From NCBI GenBank assembly GCA_964433975.1, contig CAYSSS010000004.1, forward strand, positions 1 to 50,671: 50,671 bases of DNA, written 5' to 3'. Under the pieces are notes generated by a model. It was not told the DNA's origin. It searched no databases and saw only the letters and a program-made list of their open reading frames with translations. The stretch is from 2-01-FULL-45-10 sp964433975. GTDB taxonomy: Bacteria; Omnitrophota; Gorgyraeia; 2-01-FULL-45-10. Shown in pieces: positions 1-7,248 of the stretch; position 1 is the stretch's first letter, and every line of letters starts with the position of its first letter. The position numbers were made by a program, and so were the translations under genes.

Positions 1-629
1 AGTCGATACCCCAGGAGCTTAAAAAGATGGACGACGCTTTTGAAGAGAAGAAGAGTGACCTTAAAAAGCTGGAAGATTCTCTCAAAGCGCTCCAGATGAA
101 GCGTAAGGAGAAGGAGATGGACCTTGAGATTAAGGAAGGTTCGATAAAGAAGTTCCAGTCCCAGCTTTATCAGATCAAGACGAATAAGGAGTACGCAGCG
201 CTGGAGGGCGAGATAGCGAGGACCAAGGCCGATAATTCATTGATCGAAGAAGAGATATTGAAGATATTCGACCAGATGGATCTCGAGAACCAGAAGATAT
301 CCAAAGAGAAGGATCACCTGAAGATCGAAGAAGGCAAGCTGAACGAGCAGAAGAAGAAGTTCGATGAGGAGGTCGGCCGCATAAAAGCGGAGGCCGAGGG
401 ACTCAACGCACAGAGAACCGCCTTAGCCGCAAAGGTCGATAAGGCAGTGCTTGCCAAATACAACAGGATAATCAGGAGTAAAGACGGATTGGCCGTTGTC
501 CCCGTAGCGGGCGATTCCTGCCAGGGGTGCTTTAGGATACTGCCTTCACAGGTGATACACGAGATAAGAACGAAGAAAGAGCTTGTCTGCTGCGGAAGCT
601 GCGCGCGGATACTTTACATTGAAGAATAA
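1..629 (+). CDS. C4-type zinc-ribbon coiled-coil protein (5' partial)
   Basis: The reading frame is open from the first bases (codons in phase from base 3), so the N-terminus lies upstream. The visible 208 residues are mostly Lys/Glu-rich coiled coil, followed by a C-terminal zinc ribbon with CxxC (SCQGC) and CCGSC pairs. This layout matches the COG1579 family (zf-RING_7, formerly DUF164), long helical hairpins with a terminal zinc ribbon and probable nucleic-acid or scaffold roles; the exact function is unsettled. Its last codons overlap the start of the RNase HI gene, so the two are probably co-transcribed. Family assignment is good; function is not claimed. Confidence 0.8.
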   Translation, partial: SIPQELKKMDDAFEEKKSDLKKLEDSLKALQMKRKEKEMDLEIKEGSIKKFQSQLYQIKTNKEYAALEGEIARTKADNSLIEEEILKIFDQMDLENQKISKEKDHLKIEEGKLNEQKKKFDEEVGRIKAEAEGLNAQRTALAAKVDKAVLAKYNRIIRSKDGLAVVPVAGDSCQGCFRILPSQVIHEIRTKKELVCCGSCARILYIEE

Positions 630-1035
630 AAAAATTGAGATCTATGTAGATGGCGGTTCAAGAGGGAACCCCGGCCCGTCCGGTGTGGGGGTGGTGATCC
701 TGGACTCAAGCGGCAAGAGGTTGAAAGAGATCTCAAGGTACATCGGAGAAGCTACTAATAATATAGCCGAATATAACGCGCTCCTTTACGGATTGGAAGA
801 AGCGTTGATGATGAGGACCGACGAAATAGTTGTAAACCTCGACAGCGAGCTTGTGGCCAAACAGCTGACGGGCGATTACCGGGTCAAGGACCCGGGGCTG
901 AAACCGCTCTTTGAGCGAGCGATGAATATGCTGAAGAGTTTCAAAGATTTTGAGATAAGGCATATTAAACGCGAGAAGAACAAGGAAGCGGACAAGCTGG
1001 TAAATAGAGCGATAAACTTAGCGAGTTTGGTATAG
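619..1035 (+). CDS. rnhA: Ribonuclease HI-type protein
   Basis: Hydrolyses the RNA strand of RNA-DNA hybrids in the cytoplasm. All catalytic acidic positions are visible: Asp in YVDGGSRGNPG near residue 8, Glu in NNIAEYNALL, Asp in VNLDSELVAKQL and the final Asp in KNKEADKLVNRA. The length of 138 residues is normal for a minimal RNase HI without a hybrid-binding domain. I place the start at TTG 619, overlapping the previous stop by 11 bases; the alternative TTG 583 adds 12 residues that only copy the upstream zinc-ribbon frame. RNase P RNA follows 6 bases after the stop, so two RNA-processing functions are adjacent. Confidence 0.88.
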   Translation: MKNKKIEIYVDGGSRGNPGPSGVGVVILDSSGKRLKEISRYIGEATNNIAEYNALLYGLEEALMMRTDEIVVNLDSELVAKQLTGDYRVKDPGLKPLFERAMNMLKSFKDFEIRHIKREKNKEADKLVNRAINLASLV

Positions 1036-1041
1036 ATTTTT

Positions 1042-1402
1042 AGCAGACCGGATGGTCGCTTCGCCGGTTTTTAGGGCGGAGAGGAAAGTCCGAGCTCCAT
1101 GGAGCAGCGTAACGGCCAACGGCCGTCCGTCGCAAGACGAGGATCAGAGGACAGAGACGAGTCCTGTACCACTAAAATACCTTTGGTATTTTTCGGGTAC
1201 AGGGGTGAGACGACCAATCTCTACGCGGAGCAAGATCAAATAGGTCCCGATTTAAGGGTTGCTCGCCCTTACTGTAAATACATCAGTATCGGGACGGGTA
1301 AGGTCGCTCGATCGCCGGAGTAATCCGGCGGCTAGATAGATGACCATCTCGCATCGTGTCGAAAGGCGCGGTGCAAGACAAAACTCGGCTTACAGGTCCG
1401 CT
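1042..1402 (+). ncRNA. rnpB: RNase P RNA (bacterial type A-like)
   Basis: This is the catalytic RNA that matures tRNA 5' ends. Hallmarks are the GAGGAAAGTCCGAGCTCC block near 1081 (5' half of P4 and neighbours), the AGATAGATGACCATC segment near 1334, and ACAAAACTCGGCTTACAGG near 1378-1396 (3' half of P4). The ends pair as P1: AGCAGACC at 1042-1049 with GGTCCGCT at 1395-1402, with one mismatch. Length of about 361 nt is typical. No strong promoter is seen between it and rnhA, so it may be processed from a longer transcript; an intrinsic terminator follows directly. Short reading frames across it are meaningless. Confidence 0.95.
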
Positions 1403-1407
1403 AAAAT

Positions 1408-1442
1408 AAAGAGGCGCTTCGAAAGAGGCGCCTCTTTATTAT
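1408..1442 (+). terminator. Intrinsic terminator of rnpB
   Basis: A perfect 10-bp stem (AAAGAGGCGC at 1408-1417 with GCGCCTCTTT at 1428-1437) closes a 10-nt loop and is followed by a T-rich tail. It lies six bases after the RNase P RNA 3' end. Confidence 0.88.
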
Positions 1443-1453
1443 TCTTCAGAGAT

Positions 1454-1632
1454 GGCGGACCTTGCGAGGGCCGCCTTTCGCGGGCGTCCCGCCATATTAG
1501 GCATATGGTGGGACTCGACAAAATTTTTACAAAAATTTAACTTCTTTCAGGAATTTAAATTTTTAGCTATACCGCCACAATGTGTAAAAATTTTGTAACG
1601 CCGCTTCAGGCGTTTCCCTCGCAAGGTCCGCC
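1454..1632 (+). repeat. Structured palindromic repeat, copy A (179 bp)
   Basis: A rod-like foldback. A perfect 17-bp closing stem (GGCGGACCTTGCGAGGG at 1454 with its complement at 1616-1632) is followed by GCCT/AGGC and GCGG/CCGC pairs around a TTC/TTC internal loop. Next come a 12-bp hairpin at 1486-1514 with loop TAGGC, a perfect 13-bp stem (1518-1530 with 1584-1596), and an inner AT-rich hairpin near 1531-1564 whose loop contains CTTCTTTCAGG. Copies B (1717-1912, opposite orientation) and C (44544-44730) share the plan and the unpaired motifs. No plausible protein is encoded. It may be a mobile palindromic element or a structured RNA. Confidence 0.85.
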
Positions 1633-1650
1633 CGATGTAACAAATCAAAT

Positions 1651-1981
1651 AAAACTTTTCTGTTCTAGAATAATAGGGGTCAGGCGTTTTTAGGTAGGTA
1701 TCTGACGCTTATTGAACAGGCGGGCCTCGCGGGGCGTTGCCGAAGCGGCGTTACAAATTTTGATACATTATGGCAATCTAGAAAGGCCGGACAAACTGCT
1801 CAAGCTATGGATGGTTTGCAGGTTGGACGGACATCAAAATTTGTCTGAATAAATTGGTATGCCTAATCCAATTTATGTCCACTGAGGCAACGCCCCGCGA
1901 GGCCTCAGCCTGTGATTGAAATATCCCGAGAATTTTCAGGCAGGACCCGCAATCAATTAAGCATAGAAACAGAAAAGTTTT
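1651..1981. repeat. 331-bp segment with 14-bp terminal inverted repeats enclosing copy B
   Basis: AAAACTTTTCTGTT at 1651-1664 is matched by its exact complement at 1968-1981, and the match continues inward with CTA/TAG after a one-base offset. The segment encloses structured repeat B and carries no convincing gene, so it resembles a MITE-like insertion or an outer stem. No clear target-site duplication is visible. It ends 15 bases before the -35 element of the mraZ promoter. Confidence 0.6.
1717..1912 (-). repeat. Structured palindromic repeat, copy B (196 bp)
   Basis: Closing arms GGCCTCGCGGGGCGTTGCC (1723-1741) and its complement (1886-1904) pair over 19 bp without error. Read on the - strand, the element shows the same order as copies A and C: a GGACATAAATT hairpin with TAGGC in its loop, an ACAAATTTTGAT/ATCAAAATTTGT stem, the GCCATAATG segment and TAACGCCGCTTC before the closing arm. 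The innermost hairpin differs from A and C, where the CTTCTTTCAGG loop is replaced by an unrelated segment. Confidence 0.83.
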
Positions 1982-1996
1982 TAATAACCAATACGC

Positions 1997-2025
1997 TTGA
2001 CAAGGGTGGGGGTGTAGTGTATACT
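1997..2025 (+). promoter_or_regulatory. Sigma-70-type promoter of the dcw operon
   Basis: TTGACA (1997-2002) and TATACT (2020-2025) are separated by exactly 17 bases, a near-perfect housekeeping promoter. It lies 50 bases before the mraZ start codon and probably drives the whole cluster. Confidence 0.88.
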
Positions 2026-2035
2026 TTGTAATACT

Positions 2036-2064
2036 GAGTGGTTAAAAGTGGTGTAAAGTGGAGG
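2036..2064 (+). promoter_or_regulatory. MraZ boxes (three GTGG direct repeats) and mraZ RBS
   Basis: GTGG occurs at 2038, 2048 and 2058, a 10-base period, and the last two fit AAAGTGG. Direct repeats of this kind between promoter and mraZ are the known binding sites through which MraZ autoregulates the dcw operon. The third repeat overlaps the GGAGG ribosome-binding site (2060-2064), so bound MraZ would also cover the start region. Confidence 0.75.
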
Positions 2065-2074
2065 ATTCAAGGTC

Positions 2075-2518
2075 ATGTTCTACGGTGAGCATGAACATAC
2101 TATAGATAAAAAGGGACGTATCATAATCCCGTCGAGATTCCGTGAATTTTTCAAGGAATACGATATAAAGAGATGCTATATAACAAGAGGCCTGGATAAG
2201 TGCCTCTTTCTCTTTACGGAGGACGAGTGGAAAGCCCAGGAGTCCAAGTTCAAATCGATGCCTTTTACGAATTCGGAATCTAGAAAGTTCAACAGGCTCT
2301 ACTTCTCGGGCGCGACCCAGGTTGAGTGCGACACGCAGGGGAGGATATTGCTGCCGAAGTACCTGAAGGACTTTGCGGATATAAAACGAGATATCATGAT
2401 AATAGGTGTTTCGAACAGGATCGAGATATGGGCCAAGGAGATGTGGCGGGATTATTACGAGAGCTCGAAAGGTTCTTTCGAGGAGATAGCAGAAAAGTTG
2501 ATGGCCCGGGAAGAGTAA
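2075..2518 (+). CDS. mraZ: Transcriptional regulator MraZ
   Basis: DNA-binding autoregulator of the division and cell-wall cluster. The 147 residues contain two SpoVT/AbrB-like halves, each with the signature loop: DKKGRIIIPSRFR near residue 12 and DTQGRILLPKYL near residue 87. The N-terminus MFYGEHEHTIDKKG is typical of the family. The ATG has a GGAGG site 10 bases upstream. Its own operator repeats lie at 2038-2061. It is the first gene of an operon that runs to ftsA. Length and motifs are ordinary. Confidence 0.95.
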   Translation: MFYGEHEHTIDKKGRIIIPSRFREFFKEYDIKRCYITRGLDKCLFLFTEDEWKAQESKFKSMPFTNSESRKFNRLYFSGATQVECDTQGRILLPKYLKDFADIKRDIMIIGVSNRIEIWAKEMWRDYYESSKGSFEEIAEKLMAREE

Positions 2519-2537
2519 TATTAAGGAGGTGGTCTTC

Positions 2538-2723
2538 ATGAGTCCGAGGTATCGTAGATCGATAAAGAAGGTGAAGCTCTATGACGCCAGCATGGATTGC
2601 TTTATCGAGAGGATGAGGAAGGTCAGGGCGCTCAATGGTGATCCCGCGCTCTGCGGCATGGATGGCGACGCGTTAAAGAAATTTTCTTTCCATAGGGTGG
2701 AACTGCTGACTAAGCTCTTATAA
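2538..2723 (+). CDS. Small basic protein of unknown function, between mraZ and rsmH
   Basis: I do not recognise this 61-residue protein. It begins MSPRYRRSIKKVKLYD and is rich in Arg and Lys in its first half; it has two Cys (DCFIERM and ALCGMDG) and no signal peptide or membrane segment. The start is ATG 2538, eight bases after a strong AAGGAGG site at 2523-2529; a GTG inside that site is less likely. It sits 19 bases after mraZ and 20 before rsmH, so it is co-transcribed with them. The good RBS and tight packing argue that it is a real gene. A role in division or methylation would be a guess from position only. Confidence 0.7.
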   Translation: MSPRYRRSIKKVKLYDASMDCFIERMRKVRALNGDPALCGMDGDALKKFSFHRVELLTKLL

Positions 2724-2743
2724 TACCGGAGTTATATCTAGTT

Positions 2744-3637
2744 GTGCATCAAAGTGTGTTGCTGAATAAAGCCGTAGGTTATCTGAACCTTTCAAAAGGC
2801 TCCTTTGTGGTCGACGCAACGATCGGCGGCGGAGGGCATTCGGAGGAGATACTTAAGAAGATACTCCCCGGAGGAAGGCTCATAGGCATTGACGCCGATC
2901 GAGGTGCGCTCTCCATAGCAAGTGACAGGCTGAAGAGTTTCAGCGGTTCTTTCACTCTGGTCAATGATAACTTCAGGAATATCGACAGGATACTCAAAAA
3001 GGAGAATATAAAGAACGTAGATGCCGTGCTGCTGGATATCGGGATCTCGTCGTATCAGCTCGATGACGCGTCGAGAGGATTCAGTATAAGGTCCGATGCC
3101 GCTCTCGATATGAGAATGGACAGAAACTCGCCGCTCACTGCATATGACGTCGTTAATAAATACAAGGAAGAAAAGCTCTCCGAGATAATAGAGAAGTTCG
3201 GGGAAGAGCGGTTCCATAAGAGGATCGCGAGATTCATAAAAGATGCGCGCCAGCATAAGCGTATCGAGACGACAGGAGAGCTTGCAGATATAGTGAAGAG
3301 GGCCGTTGGTTATAAGTACAGGAATCTGAAGATACATCCGGCAACACGCACTTTCCAGGCTATAAGGATATTTGTAAATGACGAGCTTGGCGCGCTTGAA
3401 GATGCCTTGAAGAGCGCGATATTCTGGCTCAATACGGGAGGGAGGATAGCGGTCATATCCTTCCACTCGCTCGAGGACAGGATAGTAAAGAATATGTTTA
3501 AGGGGTATTCCAAATTAGGAGTCTTAAAAATTATAACAAAAAAACCCTTGATTCCTGAGCGTGAGGAGGTCATAGGAAATCCCCGCTCAAGGAGCGCTAA
3601 ATTAAGGGTCGCGGAAAGGATCGAGCAGCAATCATGA
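2744..3637 (+). CDS. rsmH: 16S rRNA (cytosine-1402-N4)-methyltransferase RsmH
   Basis: SAM-dependent enzyme that methylates N4 of C1402 in 16S rRNA; formerly MraW. The 297 residues start at GTG 2744 (MHQSVLLNKAV, the usual RsmH opening). The SAM-binding loop DATIGGGGHSEEIL lies near residue 24, GIDADRGAL near 47, LLDIGISSYQLD near 96, followed by DMRMD, the PATRTFQAIRIFVNDEL block and ISFHSLEDRIVK. The stop overlaps the next start as ATGA. Position after mraZ is canonical. Nothing unusual. Confidence 0.96.
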   Translation: MHQSVLLNKAVGYLNLSKGSFVVDATIGGGGHSEEILKKILPGGRLIGIDADRGALSIASDRLKSFSGSFTLVNDNFRNIDRILKKENIKNVDAVLLDIGISSYQLDDASRGFSIRSDAALDMRMDRNSPLTAYDVVNKYKEEKLSEIIEKFGEERFHKRIARFIKDARQHKRIETTGELADIVKRAVGYKYRNLKIHPATRTFQAIRIFVNDELGALEDALKSAIFWLNTGGRIAVISFHSLEDRIVKNMFKGYSKLGVLKIITKKPLIPEREEVIGNPRSRSAKLRVAERIEQQS

Positions 3638-4017
3638 GGTTTTTTAGATACATTGTAATGTTGGGTCTGATCACCTTTACCGCTTTGGTATATGTCCACC
3701 AGCAGGTCGAACTGGTAAAGTTAAGTTACGAAATAGACTGTAAAGAGAAGAAGCTCAAAGAGTTGCTTGACCGCAAAGGTATACTCCGATATAATATATC
3801 CAACTTGGAATCGCCCTCCCGTTTGGAGAAGGTTCTTTTGGAGAGGAAAGTGTCGGTATCCTATCCCAGGAAGGGCCGGGTAGTAAGGCTGGCGAGAAAT
3901 CCTTCTTATGTGCCGAGCGGACCCTTGAGAATCTCAGGCCTCGAAGAGAGGGCGGGGATATTTAAATTATTTGATTTTCTTGGCGGCAGGCCGGAAGTCC
4001 ACGCCAGAGAAAAATAA
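3634..4017 (+). CDS. ftsL: FtsL-like division protein
   Basis: A bitopic membrane protein of 127 residues: a short cytoplasmic start (MRFFRY), one membrane segment at about residues 7-22, then a heptad-like helix with Lys/Glu/Leu repeats (KLSYEIDCKEKKLKELLDRK), and a polar tail with Pro and Arg. FtsL sequences are poorly conserved, so the call rests on topology, coiled coil and the slot between rsmH and ftsI. FtsL joins FtsQ and FtsB to activate FtsW-FtsI. The start overlaps the rsmH stop (ATGA). Confidence 0.75.
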   Translation: MRFFRYIVMLGLITFTALVYVHQQVELVKLSYEIDCKEKKLKELLDRKGILRYNISNLESPSRLEKVLLERKVSVSYPRKGRVVRLARNPSYVPSGPLRISGLEERAGIFKLFDFLGGRPEVHAREK

Positions 4018-4078
4018 TGCCTCGGCAAAAGCTCAAAGCTCATCCTGAGCCAGCCGAAGGATAACGGATTTATATCTT

Positions 4079-5776
4079 GTGCATAGCGGAACCTTTCGTA
4101 CTCGCCAGATCTCAGTATTTCTCTTCTTTCTTCTCTCTCTAGCGCTTCTTATAGTACGCCTCTTTTATCTGCAGGGAATAAAACACTCTTTCTACTACAA
4201 GATAGCCAACGAGGAGCATATCGTAACTGTCGAACTCCAGCCTAAGCGAGGTACGATATTTGACAGGAATATGCGGGTTCTCGCGGTTAACTTGAATAGG
4301 ATATCAGTCTATGCTAATCCGCGTGAAATTAAGGATAAGACGAGAGCCGTAAAGATAATCTCAACCGTATTGGGCCTGAAAAACGATTTTGTCGCGGAAA
4401 GATTATCGAGAGATAAAGGCTTTATATGGATAAAGCGCAAGGTCTCAAATAAAGAAGCCGCAGCGCTCAAAAAATTTAATATCACGGGAATAGGTTATAT
4501 CGACGAATCAAAGAGGTTCTATCCAAACGCCGATTCCGCGTGCCACCTGATAGGGTCGGTTGACATAGACAATAAAGGGCAGGAGGGCCTCGAAACGCTT
4601 TATAACGAATACCTGAAAGGGCAGGAAGGCTTTCTTGTCGCGACCCAGGATGCCAAGAGAAAATTGCTACATTCCTACCGGGAGGATTTCCTGGCTCCAA
4701 AGAACGGCTACAATCTCGTACTTACAATAGATGAAGTTATCCAGAATATAGCCGAGCGCGAGCTCTACAAGATGTATGATAAGTACCACGCCAAGGGCGC
4801 GGCGATAGTCGTTATGGATCCGAAGAACGGAGACATACTGGCTTTGGCCAGTTTCCCTAATTATGACCTCAATAACATCGCCAAGAGGCAGGCCGACTCA
4901 GTCAGAAACAGGGTCATAAATGATTTTTTTGAGCCGGGCAGCGTATTTAAGATAGTCACGGCAAGCGCTATACTCGAAGAACGCGCCGTGGATCTCAATG
5001 ATAAATTCGATTGCGAGAACGGCGCGTGGAAAGTCGGAAGAAGAGTTCTTCACGATCACAGGCCTCACGGAGTGATGACATTCAGAGAAGTCATAGAGAT
5101 GTCGAGTAATATCGGTACGGTCAAGGCTGCCGGCGTTCTCGGCTCCGCAAAGATGAACAAATATATGAATTTATTCGGTTTCTATGAGAAGACCGGCATA
5201 GACCTTCCTGGCGAGGTCCTCGGCATGAACAGGCCCTTATCCAGATGGACCAAGACCAGCATGCTTGCCATACCGATGGGCCAGGAGGTTACGGCGACCG
5301 CGATACAGCTTGCTTCAGCCATATCCGTGATAGCGGACAACGGATTTTTATTGAGACCGCGCATAGTTAAATGGATAGAGGATGACAAGGGACAGGTGAT
5401 AAAGGAATTTCCTCCCCAGGTCAAGAGGAAGGTAATATCCCCGATGACCGCTTACCGGATGAGAGTGCTCCTGATGGGGGTCGTAGAATCCGGCACCGGT
5501 AAAAAAGCGAAGGTCGAAGATTTCAGCACGGGCGGCAAAACAGGGACCGCGCAGAAGGTTGAGCCGCGCGGGGTATATTCGCATGACAAGTTTATAGCAT
5601 CGTTCATAGGTTTTGCGCCAGTCGGAAAACCGGCTATAGCCGTGGCGGTTTGCGTCGATGAGCCTCATCCCGTATATTTCGGCGGGGATGTCGCCGCTCC
5701 GGTATTTAAAAATGTTGTGGACGAATCCCTGAAGTATCTTAATGTTAAGGATACCAGGCCGGTTGTGGTAAAATAG
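4079..5776 (+). CDS. ftsI: Septal peptidoglycan transpeptidase FtsI/PBP
   Basis: Class B penicillin-binding protein that cross-links peptidoglycan at the septum, working with FtsW. The 565 residues have a membrane anchor at about 12-30, a dimerisation region with RGTIFDRN near residue 59, and a transpeptidase domain with all three motifs: SVFK (Ser near 288), SSN (near 342) and KTG in GGKTGTAQ (near 486). No PASTA domain is present. The start is GTG 4079 without a good RBS. A 61-base spacer after ftsL holds a TCATCCTGAGC...CGAAGGAT phrase resembling widespread intergenic palindromes, one of the few loose junctions in this operon. Confidence 0.94.
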   Translation: MHSGTFRTRQISVFLFFLLSLALLIVRLFYLQGIKHSFYYKIANEEHIVTVELQPKRGTIFDRNMRVLAVNLNRISVYANPREIKDKTRAVKIISTVLGLKNDFVAERLSRDKGFIWIKRKVSNKEAAALKKFNITGIGYIDESKRFYPNADSACHLIGSVDIDNKGQEGLETLYNEYLKGQEGFLVATQDAKRKLLHSYREDFLAPKNGYNLVLTIDEVIQNIAERELYKMYDKYHAKGAAIVVMDPKNGDILALASFPNYDLNNIAKRQADSVRNRVINDFFEPGSVFKIVTASAILEERAVDLNDKFDCENGAWKVGRRVLHDHRPHGVMTFREVIEMSSNIGTVKAAGVLGSAKMNKYMNLFGFYEKTGIDLPGEVLGMNRPLSRWTKTSMLAIPMGQEVTATAIQLASAISVIADNGFLLRPRIVKWIEDDKGQVIKEFPPQVKRKVISPMTAYRMRVLLMGVVESGTGKKAKVEDFSTGGKTGTAQKVEPRGVYSHDKFIASFIGFAPVGKPAIAVAVCVDEPHPVYFGGDVAAPVFKNVVDESLKYLNVKDTRPVVVK

Positions 5777-5781
5777 GCCAT

Positions 5782-7248
5782 ATGATAAGATTAATGGATC
5801 TGTTGAAGGGAGTTGACTACAGGACCGAAAGAAATATCTCCGGTGTCGCGATCAGGAGAGTGACGAACGATTCCAGGAAGGCCGGCAGTGGAGATCTCTT
5901 TATAGCGTTACGCGGCTATAAGATAGACGCGCACGGATTCATAAATGACGCCATCAAAAAAGGGGCCAACATAATAGTATCCGAGAGGGGTTTCAAAGCC
6001 CCAGCTAACGTGATCAAGATACTGGTGAAAGATGCCCGCGCGGCATCTTCGATTATAGCCGCCAACTACTACAAAGATCCTTCCAAAAAGCTCAGGATCA
6101 CAGGAGTCACCGGGACCAACGGCAAGACGACCGTAACATATATAATCGAAAAGATGCTCGAAGAGGCCGGCAAGCACGTTGGTGTCATCGGAACTATAAA
6201 TTACAGGATAAACGGAAAGCGGCTGCCCGCGGCCAATACCACGCCGGGCCCGCTCGCGTTGCAGGCTCTCTTCAGCAGGATGTTAAAGAGCGCCGTTAAG
6301 GATGTCGTGATGGAGGTCTCCAGCCATTCGCTTGACCAGGGCAGGGTGGATGGCATTCTATTCGATGTAGGCATATTCACGAATATAACAAAAGAGCATC
6401 TCGATTATCATAAGACCGTAGAAAAATATTTCGACGCCAAAGTAAAGTTGTTCGATAAGCTAAAGACCGGCGGCGTTGCCATATTGAACAACGACGACCG
6501 TATGGTCTCCGGTTTAAAGAAGCGCATAAATAGAGAGAATACCCTTACCTACGGGCTGACCAGAAGATCCGATATTATGGCTTGTGGCATCAAGATTTCG
6601 ATGCGTAATACATCCTTCACGGTCAAAACGCCAAAAGGGTCGTTCGCGGTTTCCACCGGTCTCATAGGCAGACATAATATTTCAAATATTTTAGCCGGTG
6701 TCGGCGCCGCGATCGCTTTAGATATACCGGCGGGCACGATAAAAAAGGGCATCGAGTCCTTTGGGACAGTCCCGGGAAGGCTTGAGCTTGTTGATGAGGG
6801 GCAGCCATTCAAAGTCTTCGTTGATTATGCACATACCGAAGACGCGCTCTATAATGTATTGAGCTTACTGAGAGGTATAGTGCCGGATAGGAAGATAATA
6901 ACCGTCTTCGGATGCGGCGGTGACAGGGATATAGCGAAGAGGCCTCTTATGGGGAATGTGGCTTGCAGGTTCTCGGATAACGTCATCGTAACTTCCGATA
7001 ACCCGAGATTCGAGGATCCGTCCGAGATAATCTCGCAGATAGAATCCGGGATGCGCGGTGAATTTTCGAATTATGATATAGTTGAGGACAGGCAGAGCGC
7101 CATCAACAGGGCGCTTAAGATGGCTTCAAAAGGCGATGTAGTGGTGATAGCGGGTAAAGGGCATGAAAAATATCAGATAACGAAAGACAGGGCGGTGCCT
7201 TTCGATGATTGCGGTATCGCCAGATCAATACTGAAAAAAATAAGATGA
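5782..7248 (+). CDS. murE: UDP-MurNAc-L-Ala-D-Glu:meso-DAP ligase MurE
   Basis: Adds the third stem-peptide residue in the cytoplasm. The ATP-binding loop GVTGTNGKTTVTY lies near residues 107-119, and the central ligase segment includes EVSSHSLDQGRVDGI. The DNPRFEDP motif near residue 407 is the known determinant of meso-diaminopimelate recognition (lysine-adding enzymes differ there), so the cell wall should be of the mDAP type. GKGHEKYQI near the C-terminus is also typical. 488 residues, normal length. The stop overlaps murF (ATGA). Confidence 0.95.
   Translation: MIRLMDLLKGVDYRTERNISGVAIRRVTNDSRKAGSGDLFIALRGYKIDAHGFINDAIKKGANIIVSERGFKAPANVIKILVKDARAASSIIAANYYKDPSKKLRITGVTGTNGKTTVTYIIEKMLEEAGKHVGVIGTINYRINGKRLPAANTTPGPLALQALFSRMLKSAVKDVVMEVSSHSLDQGRVDGILFDVGIFTNITKEHLDYHKTVEKYFDAKVKLFDKLKTGGVAILNNDDRMVSGLKKRINRENTLTYGLTRRSDIMACGIKISMRNTSFTVKTPKGSFAVSTGLIGRHNISNILAGVGAAIALDIPAGTIKKGIESFGTVPGRLELVDEGQPFKVFVDYAHTEDALYNVLSLLRGIVPDRKIITVFGCGGDRDIAKRPLMGNVACRFSDNVIVTSDNPRFEDPSEIISQIESGMRGEFSNYDIVEDRQSAINRALKMASKGDVVVIAGKGHEKYQITKDRAVPFDDCGIARSILKKIR

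Noticed and set aside
1052..1540. Short + strand reading frames of 63-74 codons
   Set aside because: They lie across RNase P RNA, its terminator and repeat copy A, with no ribosome-binding sites and no protein-like composition.
1454..1632. Insertion sequence with transposase
   Set aside because: The repeats are under 200 bp and encode nothing; no transposase gene is present in the window.
2792..3466. 224-codon - strand reading frame
   Set aside because: Antisense to rsmH, with no recognisable motif and no promoter or RBS.
4018..4078. A missing small gene between ftsL and ftsI
   Set aside because: The 61 bases hold no start codon with an RBS; only a TCATCCTGAGC-type repeat phrase is visible.
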